The notes beneath the pieces are model-generated. The model had not been told where the DNA came from. It made no database searches and saw nothing but the letters and a program-made list of their open reading frames with translations. The position numbers were made by a program, and so were the translations under genes. Positions 1 through 8,639 of a stretch of 19,630 nt of DNA are shown here, piece by piece (the first letter of the stretch is position 1; each line of letters begins with the position of its first letter). The stretch is from positions 1 through 19,630 of the forward strand of contig JAILIO010000195.1 of assembly GCA_024695225.1 (NCBI GenBank), written 5' to 3'. This DNA comes from Lachnospiraceae bacterium (GTDB lineage Bacteria > Bacillota > Clostridia > Lachnospirales > Lachnospiraceae).

Positions 1-1
1 C

Positions 2-1996
2 ATAATGCGGACTGCCGAAAGCTATGGGTTTAAGGCCCAGGGATACCGCCTTGAACCTGAACAGTTGCGTGAGCTCCACGGCTATCCCTGTATCCTCCAT
101 TGGGAATTCAGTCATTTCCTGGTGCTTACAGGTTTTTTTGGTGACATGGTCTGCCTTAACGATCCCGCAAGGGGAGAGATAATGGTTTCCGCGGAGGAAT
201 TCGACAGCTGTTTTACCGGTGTCTGTATTGCGATCGAACCGGGAGAAGAGTTTGAACCATCCGGTAAACCAAGGAAAGTATGGGATTTTGTAAAGAAAAG
301 GCTTGATTATACCAGGACATCTATATTGTTTGTGGCTATCACTTCATTTATCTTGTCTGTCTGCACTATAATCACCACTGCACTTTCAAGATTTTTTATG
401 GATTATCTCCTTCCCGGAAATAATCCTGAGTTCCTTATGCCTTTTATACAGCTTCTGCTGTTTGTCACGCTTATACAGATATCTGTTTCCTGGCTCAAGG
501 CCGTCTTTTCCTTCCGCATAAACGGAAAGTTTGCAACTATCAGCAATGCCACTTATTTTCGTCATGTGTTGAGGCTTCCCATGAGTTTTTTCTCCCATCA
601 CATGATAGGAGACATTGAACAGAGAAGAAACGACAATGCGGCAGTGTCGGATGTGCTGATAAATGTGATGACTCCCATATATCTGGACGGGATCATGATG
701 CTTGCGTACTTTGTTGTGCTGTTCAGGCACTCACCGCTGCTGTCTTTTGTAGGACTCTTGGCCATAGTCATAGATTTCGGTATCGCCTGGTATGTGAGCC
801 AACAGCGGATCAATATGACCAGGCTGCTTATAAAAGACAGAGCAAAACTTATTTCCACAACCATCTCCTGTATAGGGATGATCGAGACCATAAAGGCAAA
901 CGGCGCAGAAAACAGTTTCTTCGGCAGATGGGCCGGGTTTCAGGCCGGCACAAATACCCAGAATGTGCATTATGTCAAACTGAATTCGTTTTTGGGAAAG
1001 ATACCGGACCTTCTGATCAATCTGGTGAATGATCTGATAATGGTCGTAGGCGTTTACCTGGTCATGAAAGGGAATTTTACCCCCGGTATCGTACTTGCAT
1101 TCCAGGGTCTTATGATGCAGTTTATGAAACCTGCCAAGACATTTATCGCCGCCGGACAGAGCATCCAGGAGATGAAGACTGACATTGAGCGGATAGAAGA
1201 TGTAATGGATTTCCCGGAGGATGAACTGATCCTGAAGGGGGAGAGTGTGGAGCCTCCTTCTGAGTACAGGAAACTTTCCGGTGAAATGGAGATACGAAAT
1301 GTAACCTTTGGTTATGGAAAACTGTCAGCTCCCAATATCGTGGATTTTAATCTGAAACTTGAAGCCGGTAAAAGTGTTGCCATTGTGGGAATGTCCGGCA
1401 GTGGAAAGAGCACTGTATGCGGCCTGATCGCCGGGCTTTACATACCATGGGAAGGAGAGATCCTGTTTGACGGAAAACCCATAGGAGAGATAGACAGGAA
1501 TACACTGAAAGGCTCTGTGGGGGTTGTGGATCAGAATCCCATTCTTTTTGATGATACGGTAGAGAATAATATAAAAATGTGGAATCCTGCCATAGAGAAT
1601 TATGAAATGGTACTGGCTGCCAGAGATGCCTGTGTGCACGATGAGATCATGCATTTCCCCAACGGTTATCAGTACATGCTTTCAGAGGGTGGAAGAAACC
1701 TGTCCGGCGGTCAGAAACAGCGACTGGAATTAGCCAGGGTGCTGGCTGCGGATCCGACTCTTCTGATCCTGGATGAATCCACCAGTTCTCTTGATGCCAG
1801 GATGGAGCATGAGATAATGAAGGCTATAAAAAACAGAGGGATCGCCTGTGTGATCATCGCCCACAGGATAAATGCCATCAAGTATTGTGATGAGATCATT
1901 TATATGGATCACGGTAAGATCCTGGAGAGAGGTACACACGAGGAACTGATGAAGATCGAAAACGGGGCCTACAGAACACTGGTCCTGAGTGAATGA
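2..1996 (+). CDS. NHLM-type peptide exporter: C39 peptidase/ABC transporter (5' partial)
   Basis: This is an ABC exporter that would cleave the leader from a ribosomally made peptide and export the core. The frame is open to the window edge and the first in-frame Met (position 5) lies inside the peptidase domain, so the true start is upstream. The peptidase remnant keeps the catalytic His in HWEFSHF (codon 113-115) and the Asp in NDPARG (codon 161-163); the catalytic Cys would lie upstream. Numbering from the Met at 5, hydrophobic membrane segments fall at about 105-370. The nucleotide-binding domain follows: Walker A GMSGSGKST about 462-470, signature LSGGQ about 566, Walker B LLILDE about 587 and an H-loop IIAHR near 620. 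The layout matches the NHLM bacteriocin-system peptidase/ATP-binding family. Its stop falls one base before the ATG of the next ABC gene, so the two are probably co-translated. Cargo genes are not visible here. Confidence 0.9.
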   Translation: MMRTAESYGFKAQGYRLEPEQLRELHGYPCILHWEFSHFLVLTGFFGDMVCLNDPARGEIMVSAEEFDSCFTGVCIAIEPGEEFEPSGKPRKVWDFVKKRLDYTRTSILFVAITSFILSVCTIITTALSRFFMDYLLPGNNPEFLMPFIQLLLFVTLIQISVSWLKAVFSFRINGKFATISNATYFRHVLRLPMSFFSHHMIGDIEQRRNDNAAVSDVLINVMTPIYLDGIMMLAYFVVLFRHSPLLSFVGLLAIVIDFGIAWYVSQQRINMTRLLIKDRAKLISTTISCIGMIETIKANGAENSFFGRWAGFQAGTNTQNVHYVKLNSFLGKIPDLLINLVNDLIMVVGVYLVMKGNFTPGIVLAFQGLMMQFMKPAKTFIAAGQSIQEMKTDIERIEDVMDFPEDELILKGESVEPPSEYRKLSGEMEIRNVTFGYGKLSAPNIVDFNLKLEAGKSVAIVGMSGSGKSTVCGLIAGLYIPWEGEILFDGKPIGEIDRNTLKGSVGVVDQNPILFDDTVENNIKMWNPAIENYEMVLAARDACVHDEIMHFPNGYQYMLSEGGRNLSGGQKQRLELARVLAADPTLLILDESTSSLDARMEHEIMKAIKNRGIACVIIAHRINAIKYCDEIIYMDHGKILERGTHEELMKIENGAYRTLVLSE

Positions 1997-1997
1997 T

Positions 1998-4181
1998 ATG
2001 AGCTGGTTTGACGAACAGGTAAAGAAAAAGAATACTACTGAGTCTGAAGCAGTAAACGATATGTATGTCCGTATGATAGAGGCGGTAAACGGCAGACAGT
2101 TTACTGCAGCTTTCAGGGATGAAAGAGTATTGACGCTGAATGCAGTGGGCAGGATACTCGATTATTACAATGTCACCGGCAGGGATATTCCGGAAAGCGT
2201 AAACACTTTGGACGATGTGCTGGAATATCTCCTGAGACCGTCGGGTATCATGAGACGGGATGTGAAACTGGAAAAGGGCTGGAGACATGACGCTTCCGGA
2301 GCAATGCTGACTACCTTCATAAAAGACGGAAAACCTGTGGCATTGATCCCCCGGGGGTCAAGCAGATACAGCTATGTCAATCCCGAGAACGGCAGGATCG
2401 AGTTTGTGACCGGAAATTCCGAAAAATTGTTTTCCACCGATGCCATAGCTTTCTATAAACCTTTTCCCATGAAAAAAATGGGAAAAAGGGACTTGATGGA
2501 GTATATTTTTGAGAATGTGGACGGCGGGAGCATGCTTTTGTACACACTTTCCGTGGCAGCAGCAACTATTATAGGACTTCTCATACCCTGGCAGACAGGA
2601 AAACTCTTTTCTGTTGTGGCACCTTCAGAGGATTTTCAGGTTCTGGCAGCAATGGCTGTATTTATTTTCTGTACCTCCATCAGTACTTTCCTGATCGAGA
2701 TACTGAAGGATCTTTTCCTGAACAGGATAGCGCTCAAGCTGGATATGAACATAGAAGCTGCGGCGATGATGAGGATCCTGAGCTTTCATCCCTCATTTTT
2801 TAAAAATTATAATTCCGGTGATCTTGCAAACCGTGTGCGGTACATGAGCGATTTTTCCTCTGAACTCTTCGTGAATTTTTTTTCCACCATTGTTACGGTA
2901 TTGTTCTCTATGCTGTATATTTTTCAGATCATTTTGGTCACCCCTGATTTCACTGAAACGGTAATCGTAATCTTGATAGTTTCAGTCATACTGACATTCC
3001 TTCTCGCATATTTTCAGGCCGGTATCAGCAAGAAACAGATGGAACTGGCCTCAAAAGAACAGGGCACGGCATATTCTATCCTCTATGGCATAAAAAAGAT
3101 AAAGCTCAGCGGAGCCGAGAACAGGGCATTTGTAAAATGGGGCAAGGATTATTCGGAACAGGCGTCTCTGTTGTACAATCCGCCCACGCTTCTCAAGATA
3201 AATAATGTCCTCTCCATGGCGGTGGCCCTTCTTGGAACGGTAAATATTTATTATCTGGCTGTGCAAAATGAAGTGAGCATTTCCGATTATTATTATTTTA
3301 ATGCAGCATTCGGATTGTTCAGCGGCTCTCTCGCTGTTTTTTCAAGCACTATGGTATCCGGCGCCCGGGCAGCTTCCATATTTGAGCTGATCCGGCCCAT
3401 CATGGAGGAGGAACCCGGTATATCCGTGAATAAAACAGTGGTGGAATCACTTAAAGGAGAAATAGAATTTGACAATGTGACTTTTGCCTTTGAGGATAAC
3501 AACAACGTACCTATCATCAACAGGTTAAACCTGCATATCAAACCGGGAGAATATGTGGGGATAGTGGGGCGAACAGGCTGTGGGAAGAGCACTCTCATGC
3601 GGCTCATGCTGGGGTTTGAAACACCTCAGAGCGGCTCGATCTTTTATGACAAAAGGGATATGAACACTCTTGATTTCAAGTCTCTCCGCTCCAAAATAGG
3701 AACTGTTCTACAGGATGGCAGGCTTCTCACAGGAAGCATATTTTCAAATATTTCCATCAACGCTCCGGGACTGACCGTAGATGAAGCCTGGAAACTGGTT
3801 GATAAGGTGGGGCTTGGGGATGATATCAGAGAGATGCCCATGCAATTATTTACGCAGGTGGCGGAGAGCGCAGATAACCTGTCAGGGGGACAGAAACAGA
3901 GGGTCATGCTGGCCCGGGCGCTGGCATCAGATCCACGGCTGCTGATCCTGGACGAAGCAACCAGCTCCCTTGACAATATCCATCAGAAAAACATAACAAA
4001 TGTGCTTGATGCCATGGATTGTACGAAGATAGTCATCGCCCATTCCCTTTCCACGGTACGGCATTGTGACAGGATACTGGTCCTCGACAAAGGAAATATT
4101 GTGGAAGAGGGGACTTATGATGAACTTATTGAGAAGAACGGCGTATTTGCCGAACTTGTAAGAAGACAGAGTGTGGGCTGA
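1998..4181 (+). CDS. NHLM-type peptide exporter: second ABC transporter/permease
   Basis: This 727-residue membrane ABC protein is the partner of the upstream C39 exporter. I chose the ATG at 1998 because the product then begins MSWFDEQVKKK, which resembles the usual MxWFDEQ opening of NHLM-system ATP-binding proteins as I recall it. A GTG at 1989 would add three residues and overlap the upstream gene by 8 bp. Residues 1-170 form a soluble N-terminal region without a recognisable C39 triad. Membrane segments occupy about 180-460. The ATPase domain has Walker A GRTGCGKST at about 524-532, signature LSGGQ about 628, Walker B LLILDEA about 650 and an H-loop IVIAHS near 680, all intact. The two exporters may work as a heterodimer or sequentially in peptide export; that is inference. 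The family assignment is fairly firm and the cargo is unknown. Confidence 0.88.
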   Translation: MSWFDEQVKKKNTTESEAVNDMYVRMIEAVNGRQFTAAFRDERVLTLNAVGRILDYYNVTGRDIPESVNTLDDVLEYLLRPSGIMRRDVKLEKGWRHDASGAMLTTFIKDGKPVALIPRGSSRYSYVNPENGRIEFVTGNSEKLFSTDAIAFYKPFPMKKMGKRDLMEYIFENVDGGSMLLYTLSVAAATIIGLLIPWQTGKLFSVVAPSEDFQVLAAMAVFIFCTSISTFLIEILKDLFLNRIALKLDMNIEAAAMMRILSFHPSFFKNYNSGDLANRVRYMSDFSSELFVNFFSTIVTVLFSMLYIFQIILVTPDFTETVIVILIVSVILTFLLAYFQAGISKKQMELASKEQGTAYSILYGIKKIKLSGAENRAFVKWGKDYSEQASLLYNPPTLLKINNVLSMAVALLGTVNIYYLAVQNEVSISDYYYFNAAFGLFSGSLAVFSSTMVSGARAASIFELIRPIMEEEPGISVNKTVVESLKGEIEFDNVTFAFEDNNNVPIINRLNLHIKPGEYVGIVGRTGCGKSTLMRLMLGFETPQSGSIFYDKRDMNTLDFKSLRSKIGTVLQDGRLLTGSIFSNISINAPGLTVDEAWKLVDKVGLGDDIREMPMQLFTQVAESADNLSGGQKQRVMLARALASDPRLLILDEATSSLDNIHQKNITNVLDAMDCTKIVIAHSLSTVRHCDRILVLDKGNIVEEGTYDELIEKNGVFAELVRRQSVG

Positions 4182-4205
4182 AAACCACAAGGCACAGATT
4201 GTCAA

Positions 4206-4283
4206 AGAACAGAACGGAATATGGGAAATGAGATCGTCATAAGAGAACAGAACGGAACACGGGGAATTAGATAGACATAAAAG
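4206..4283 (+). repeat. Tandem imperfect 38-bp direct repeat
   Basis: Two head-to-tail copies lie between the second ABC gene and the HlyD fragment. Copy 1 spans 4206-4243 and copy 2 spans 4244-4283. Both begin AGAACAGAACGGAA and end near CATAAG or CATAAAAG. They differ at about six positions, and copy 2 has two extra A residues. No ORF runs through them. They look like a local duplication; I cannot assign a function. Confidence 0.8.
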
Positions 4284-4316
4284 ATCCGATGAAATCTACA
4301 GGACGGGAGAAAACAC

Positions 4317-4535
4317 ATGGAGATCTTCAGAAAAAAGAGTATCGACAACATTTCAAATCCGGAACAGTTAAATGACTACATACGTGTGGTCACAGCTCCG
4401 GTTTGGCTTTTTCTGCTGGCAGTGATCATCCTCCTCGCAGGATTACTGGTTTGGGGGTACTTCGGGGAGATAGAAGTGATCGATGCCGGCGGTTCAGTTA
4501 TAACCATGCACCCCGATGTGATGACAAGGCTATGA
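4317..4535 (+). CDS. Truncated HlyD/NHLM secretion-adaptor N-terminal fragment (72 aa)
   Basis: This small ORF begins MEIFRKKSIDNISNPEQLN, has one transmembrane helix at about residues 28-49 (WLFLLAVIILLAGLLVWGYF), and then stops after GSVITMHPDVMTRL. The start, helix and following GEIEV stretch resemble the N-terminal anchor of NHLM-system HlyD-type adaptors, which are normally several hundred residues with coiled-coil and barrel-sandwich domains. Those parts are absent, and only 100 bp separate the stop from the next gene, with no continuation in the other frames. A ribosome binding site (GGGAG, 4304-4308) is retained at good spacing, so it may still be translated. It is either a decayed duplicate of an adaptor encoded elsewhere or a small membrane protein in its own right. 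The first seems likelier. Confidence 0.6.
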   Translation: MEIFRKKSIDNISNPEQLNDYIRVVTAPVWLFLLAVIILLAGLLVWGYFGEIEVIDAGGSVITMHPDVMTRL

Positions 4536-4635
4536 GATAAGGCTTCCTGACACTGATCGAATGACCTGTCAATGGAAATGAATGAAAATGGAAAAGCTGA
4601 TGTGATGCCATGAGTACGGATCGGAAGGAGATACT

Positions 4636-6267
4636 ATGAGGGTTGCTTCAGGAAAAAGGATAGTCGGTGGTATTTCCATAGGCAGGATCCGGTTATATAA
4701 GCCATCGGTCTATGAGATCCGCGATGAAAAGATCGAAGATCCGGTCTCCGAAGCAGACCGTTTTGAAAAAGCAAGGGTAAAGGTTCAGGAACAGCGGCAT
4801 GCTCTTTATGAAAAAGCTGTTGAGGAAATGGGGGATGAAAGCGCAGCCATATTTGAAGCGCATGAGATGATACTGGATGACAATGATCTCATCACCTCAT
4901 GTAAAGAGATCATAATGGAGCAAAAACAAAGCGCTGAATATGCTGTGCAACAATGCTTTGACAAAAAGGCAAAGATGTTTTTGGATATGGAGGACCCTTA
5001 TTTCCGGGCAAGAAGCGAAGATGTGACCGATCTTAAGAATGCAATGCTGGACGCTCTTTTTGGAAACGATCTCCCAAGCTCCCGGGAAAAGGAACCATAC
5101 ATACTGGTCGCAGAAGATCTGAGTCCTTCCGAAACAGTCAGGCTTGACAAGTCTATGCTTTTGGGGCTTGTTACAAGGGAAGGGAGTCTCGTTTCCCACA
5201 CTGCGATACTTGCAGGAAGTCTGGATATTCCGGCTATCATACAGTGCAGGGATATATCGGATGATTGGGATGGCAGGCTTGCTGTCCTTGATGGATATGA
5301 TTCATGCATTTACATCGATCCTGTTCAGGATCTGATAGATTCTCTCACTTTAAAACAGAAGGAGGAGCAGGAGAAAAAAGCTTTTTTGCAGGAACTGAAG
5401 GGCAGACCAAACACCACCGCTGATGGCTGTACTGTAAAGGTGTGCGCAAATATCGGGGATCCTTCGGAGACTTGCTCTGTACTTGACAATGACGCCGAAG
5501 GGGTGGGATTGTTCCGCTCCGAATTCGTATATCTGAACAGAAGGAAGGAACCTTCTGAAGAAGAGCAGTTCGAAGAGTATAAGAGAGTTGTTGAAGCCAT
5601 TTCTCCCAAATCCGTGATCATACGCACCTGCGATATAGGCGCAGACAAGACCGCAGATCATTTGTATAAGGGAAGAGAAGAGAATCCGGCCCTCGGATTC
5701 AGGGGTATCAGAATAAGCCTTGCCAGAAAGGACTTTTTTAAGAGGCAGCTCAGGGCTCTGCTCAGAGCTTCCGCCTACGGAAATCTTGGGATCATGTTTC
5801 CCATGATCACGAGTCTTTGGGAGATCAGAAGATCAAAAGAAATACTTGAGGAGTGCAGGAATGAACTGGAATGTGAAGGAAAGAGGGTCGGCAGACCGGC
5901 ACTCGGGATAATGATCGAAACCCCTGCTGCAGTCCTGTGCGCGGATGAACTGGCTGAGGAAGTTGATTTCTTCTCAATTGGCACAAACGATCTCACACAG
6001 TATGCCTGCGCCATAGACCGTCAGAATGCAAAACTTGAGCCTTTTTTTGACCCTCATCATCCTGCGGTGCTCAAAATGATCCGTATGACTGTGGAAGCTG
6101 GACACCGGCACAATATCCCTGTGGGTATCTGTGGTGAACTGGCTTCTGACCTTTCTCTTACGGAGACATTCCTGAGGCTTGGAGTTGACGAACTAAGTGT
6201 AAATCCTCAGGGTATCCTTCGCCTCAGGCAGCATATAAGGAGTCTGGATCTGTCAAAGGATAAATGA
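4636..6267 (+). CDS. ptsI: Phosphoenolpyruvate-protein phosphotransferase (PTS enzyme I)
   Basis: This cytoplasmic enzyme takes phosphate from PEP onto an active-site His and passes it to HPr. At 543 residues it is slightly shorter than the usual ~570. The N-terminal helical domain spans about 1-130. The phosphohistidine domain has His188 in SLVSHTAI, where most relatives read GGRTSH or GSSNSH. The C-terminal PEP-binding barrel shows LFRSEFVYLNR, RTCDIGADK, NPALGFRGIR, MIETPAAV, FFSIGTNDLTQY and the catalytic Cys499 in GICGELASD. All key residues are present, so it should be active. AAGGAG at 4625-4630 lies 5 bp before the ATG. No HPr or enzyme II gene adjoins it. The neighbours are peptide export and surface sugar genes, so it is either the general EI in an odd location or a specialised paralogue. 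Confidence 0.92.
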   Translation: MRVASGKRIVGGISIGRIRLYKPSVYEIRDEKIEDPVSEADRFEKARVKVQEQRHALYEKAVEEMGDESAAIFEAHEMILDDNDLITSCKEIIMEQKQSAEYAVQQCFDKKAKMFLDMEDPYFRARSEDVTDLKNAMLDALFGNDLPSSREKEPYILVAEDLSPSETVRLDKSMLLGLVTREGSLVSHTAILAGSLDIPAIIQCRDISDDWDGRLAVLDGYDSCIYIDPVQDLIDSLTLKQKEEQEKKAFLQELKGRPNTTADGCTVKVCANIGDPSETCSVLDNDAEGVGLFRSEFVYLNRRKEPSEEEQFEEYKRVVEAISPKSVIIRTCDIGADKTADHLYKGREENPALGFRGIRISLARKDFFKRQLRALLRASAYGNLGIMFPMITSLWEIRRSKEILEECRNELECEGKRVGRPALGIMIETPAAVLCADELAEEVDFFSIGTNDLTQYACAIDRQNAKLEPFFDPHHPAVLKMIRMTVEAGHRHNIPVGICGELASDLSLTETFLRLGVDELSVNPQGILRLRQHIRSLDLSKDK

Positions 6268-6473
6268 AAAAGAATTTATGATAAATTGTCATCTAAGCTG
6301 AAAATCTGAGGAGATTTCTGCTATGAATGGCCCGGAAGCAAGGTTGCAATGATTTTTACATCATAGTAAACTTAATCTGTGTTTATCCTGGAAGGTGTTA
6401 TTACATTTGTTCCGGATGAACGGCGGATATCGGGGATTTAACATGTTAGGATGGATCTTTGCGGGGAATCGAT
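6268..6473 (+). other. Intergenic region before the sugar gene run, with weak promoter candidate
   Basis: This 206-bp gap separates enzyme I from the DegT-type gene. A weak promoter candidate is TTGCAA at 6344-6349 with TAAACT at 6367-6372, spaced 17 bp and matching four of six bases in each box. A short inverted repeat (AAATCT/AGATTT, 6302-6307 and 6312-6317) encloses a GAGG loop. There is no U-tract, so I do not call it a terminator. A promoter for the five-gene run would be expected here but is not clearly seen. Confidence 0.3.
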
Positions 6474-7538
6474 ATGGAACTTGGAAGCGAATATAATCTC
6501 ACCTTAGAAGATCTTACGATCAAGGATGATAATATTTTTAAATATCTCAGGCCGTTTGAGCGGCAGTGCTATTTTGACAGTGGCAGAAGCGCTCTCAGGC
6601 ACTTTATTTCTTTTTTTCAGGATGCTGATGAATTTCTGATGCCGGAATTCATATGCAGATCGGTAACCGACTGTTTTCAAAGGGACAAGATACGGTTTTA
6701 CAAGCTCAATCACGATTTTTCAGCGGATCTCGAAAGTCTGGGATCAATGATCAACGGGCACACTCGTGTCCTTTTTCTGATGCATTATTTTGGCGCTGTC
6801 AGACCCCGGGATGAATTGCTGAGGATAAGAGAATTTGCTGATGATAACGGACTGATCATCGTTGAAGATACTACACACAGTATTTTTTCAGAATCATGTA
6901 CCATAGGGGATTATCAGGTCTGCAGCATACGAAAATGGATCCCGGTCCCATCCGGAGGGGTTCTTTATTCCGGGGAGGATCCCATGAGGATGTTTGACCG
7001 CATCGATCATGAGAGGAGCACAGACAACAGCCGGACTTACGGCATGGTGCTGAAAGATCTGTTTTTAAAGACCGGATTTGACTGTAATGAAGAATATCGA
7101 AAGATATTCAGGGAATGCGAAGACAGACTGGACAAGCAGAAGGATATTTATCTGCTGTCTGATCTTTCACGTTATATCGCGTCCTGCGTGGATGTTAAAG
7201 CTCTAAAAAGATCACGGGTCAGAAACTACGATCTTCTTAAGACGGAACTGGGAAAGAGAGGGATAGAACCTGTAGTTAAGTTGAGAGAAGATGACTGTCC
7301 CCTTGTATTTCCCATAAAAGTGAATGACAGGGATGATCTTCGTTCATTTTTGATGGATAACAGGATCTACTGTGCTGTTCATTGGCCTTTTGACGGAGAA
7401 AAGAGAAATGAAAGGTGTTTTGCCGCGGAGTGTGCGGAAAAACTGATATCACTTCCTGTAGACCAGAGATATGATGAAAAGGATATCATCTATCTGGTGG
7501 AAACAATGGACAAATACGGGGAAAACAAGAAATGTTGA
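6474..7538 (+). CDS. DegT/DnrJ/EryC1-type PLP-dependent aminotransferase-like protein
   Basis: This 354-residue protein resembles the DegT/DnrJ/EryC1/StrS fold used for sugar aminotransferases. I chose ATG 6474 (product starts MELGSEYNL), with a modest GCGGGG upstream; a TTG at 6459 would add five residues. Visible landmarks are YFDSGRSALRHF near residues 33-44, the cofactor-ring Asp in IIVEDTTHS, and a likely Schiff-base Lys154 in SIRKWIPVPSGGVLY. The C-terminal LPVDQRYDEKD is a typical family ending. The Lys motif differs from the classic SFHATK-GEGG form, so the substrate cannot be assigned by homology alone. It overlaps the next gene by 7 bp, which implies coupled translation. In this context it probably aminates a surface-sugar precursor, but a non-sugar substrate is possible. 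Confidence 0.75.
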   Translation: MELGSEYNLTLEDLTIKDDNIFKYLRPFERQCYFDSGRSALRHFISFFQDADEFLMPEFICRSVTDCFQRDKIRFYKLNHDFSADLESLGSMINGHTRVLFLMHYFGAVRPRDELLRIREFADDNGLIIVEDTTHSIFSESCTIGDYQVCSIRKWIPVPSGGVLYSGEDPMRMFDRIDHERSTDNSRTYGMVLKDLFLKTGFDCNEEYRKIFRECEDRLDKQKDIYLLSDLSRYIASCVDVKALKRSRVRNYDLLKTELGKRGIEPVVKLREDDCPLVFPIKVNDRDDLRSFLMDNRIYCAVHWPFDGEKRNERCFAAECAEKLISLPVDQRYDEKDIIYLVETMDKYGENKKC

Positions 7539-8584
7539 ATGTGTTTTCTCTGAATGATAAAGACATATGGGATCGGGTAGTAAAGTCCTATGCAAACTGG
7601 GATATTTATTATCTGAGTGGATATGCAGAGACTTTTCGGATACATGGTGATGGCGAGCCGTCATTGATCAGTTTTGAAGATGGGGATGACAGATTCTGCT
7701 ATGTGGTGATGCAAAGGGACATCTCGGAGGATCCGAAATTTGAAAGCCATCTTGAACCTGGGAGGTATTATGATCTGGAAACCCCTTATGGGTACGGAGG
7801 TCCTCTTTGTGATCACCCGGTATCTGGGCAGGCACAGAAAAAGTTTATTACGGAATTTACGGAATTTGCCAAAAACCGCAGGATAGTTTCACAGTTCATC
7901 AGATTCCACCCTTTGCTTTATAATCACGAAGTACTGCCGGCTGTGATCGAGACCAGATATCTACATCAAACAGTTTTTATCGATACATCGTCCCCTGAGC
8001 TGATCATGGCCAATATGGACAGCAAAAATCGAAATATGGTGAGAAAAGCTCAAAAAAACGGAGTGACCATCCTTCGCAGGCCCATAGATGATTATCATGA
8101 TTTTCTTCCCATATATGAGGAAACCATGAGAAAAGATGACGCTGACGATTATTATTTTTTTGACGGGAAATATTTTGAACAACAGATAAACCTGAAGGAC
8201 AATGCTTGTATCTTTTATGCCATGAGAGAGGGCTGTCCTATAGCGGCAGCGATGATGTATTACAATGACAGATATATGCATTATCACCTGGCGGGAACGC
8301 GTACGGATTCCAGAAAGTATTCTCCGGGGAATCTTCTGCTTTACGAGGCGGCGTGCTGGGCAAGCAGCAGAGGTATCAGACAGTTTCATCTCGGGGGCGG
8401 CATGGAAGAGGATGACAATCTGTTTGGATTCAAAAAACAGTTTAATAAAAACGGCAGGTTGCCGTTTTACATCGGAAGAACAATATTTGATAAGTGTTCA
8501 TTTGACCTTTTAAAAGATCTGAGAAAGCAGATAAATGAGAACTTCGATACAGATAACAGCAGGATGATCCAGTACAGAGCGTAG
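7532..8584 (+). CDS. FemAB/BioF2-like GNAT-fold transferase
   Basis: This 350-residue protein has the double-GNAT look of the FemAB and BioF2-like (Acetyltransf_6) families, which transfer an acyl or aminoacyl group to an amine. Seen in the sequence are TPYGYGGPL at about residues 87-95, RNMVRKAQKNGV at about 168-179 (the family's R-x-x-x-R-K-A-x-x-x-G-V type stretch) and FHLGGG near 286-291, followed by LFGFKKQFN. There is no signal peptide or membrane segment, so it should be cytoplasmic. It starts inside the stop region of the DegT-type gene (7-bp overlap), suggesting that it acts on that enzyme's amino product; this is inference. It could instead modify a cell-wall precursor, as FemX does. 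Confidence 0.75.
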   Translation: MLNVFSLNDKDIWDRVVKSYANWDIYYLSGYAETFRIHGDGEPSLISFEDGDDRFCYVVMQRDISEDPKFESHLEPGRYYDLETPYGYGGPLCDHPVSGQAQKKFITEFTEFAKNRRIVSQFIRFHPLLYNHEVLPAVIETRYLHQTVFIDTSSPELIMANMDSKNRNMVRKAQKNGVTILRRPIDDYHDFLPIYEETMRKDDADDYYFFDGKYFEQQINLKDNACIFYAMREGCPIAAAMMYYNDRYMHYHLAGTRTDSRKYSPGNLLLYEAACWASSRGIRQFHLGGGMEEDDNLFGFKKQFNKNGRLPFYIGRTIFDKCSFDLLKDLRKQINENFDTDNSRMIQYRA

Positions 8585-8628
8585 GTTTCAGACGATAATA
8601 AAATCGGTGACAGTTAAAGGATTCGATC

Positions 8629-8635
8629 GGAGGAG
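8629..8635 (+). promoter_or_regulatory. Ribosome binding site fixing the SDR start
   Basis: GGAGGAG lies 4 bp before the ATG at 8640. It rules out the longer reading from a GTG at 8607, which would place this site inside the coding sequence and precede the Rossmann strand with an unneeded extension. Confidence 0.85.
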
Positions 8636-8639
8636 AAAA

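Noticed and set aside
1..4535. Search for a bacteriocin or NHLM precursor peptide near the exporters
   Set aside because: No small ORF with a GG-type or nitrile-hydratase-like leader was found in the window; cargo is probably upstream or elsewhere.
6302..6317. Inverted repeat AAATCT-GAGG-AGATTT after the enzyme I gene
   Set aside because: A six-pair AT-rich stem without a following U-tract is too weak for a rho-independent terminator.
6323..6352. Nine-codon ORF (ATG to TGA) preceded by GAGGAG, possible leader peptide
   Set aside because: Such short frames arise by chance. There is no run of regulatory codons, no attenuator hairpin with a U-tract and no pause site.
6459..6473. TTG start for the DegT-type gene
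   Set aside because: ATG at 6474 gives MELGSEYNL with a plausible GCGGGG site; the extra five residues add nothing recognisable.
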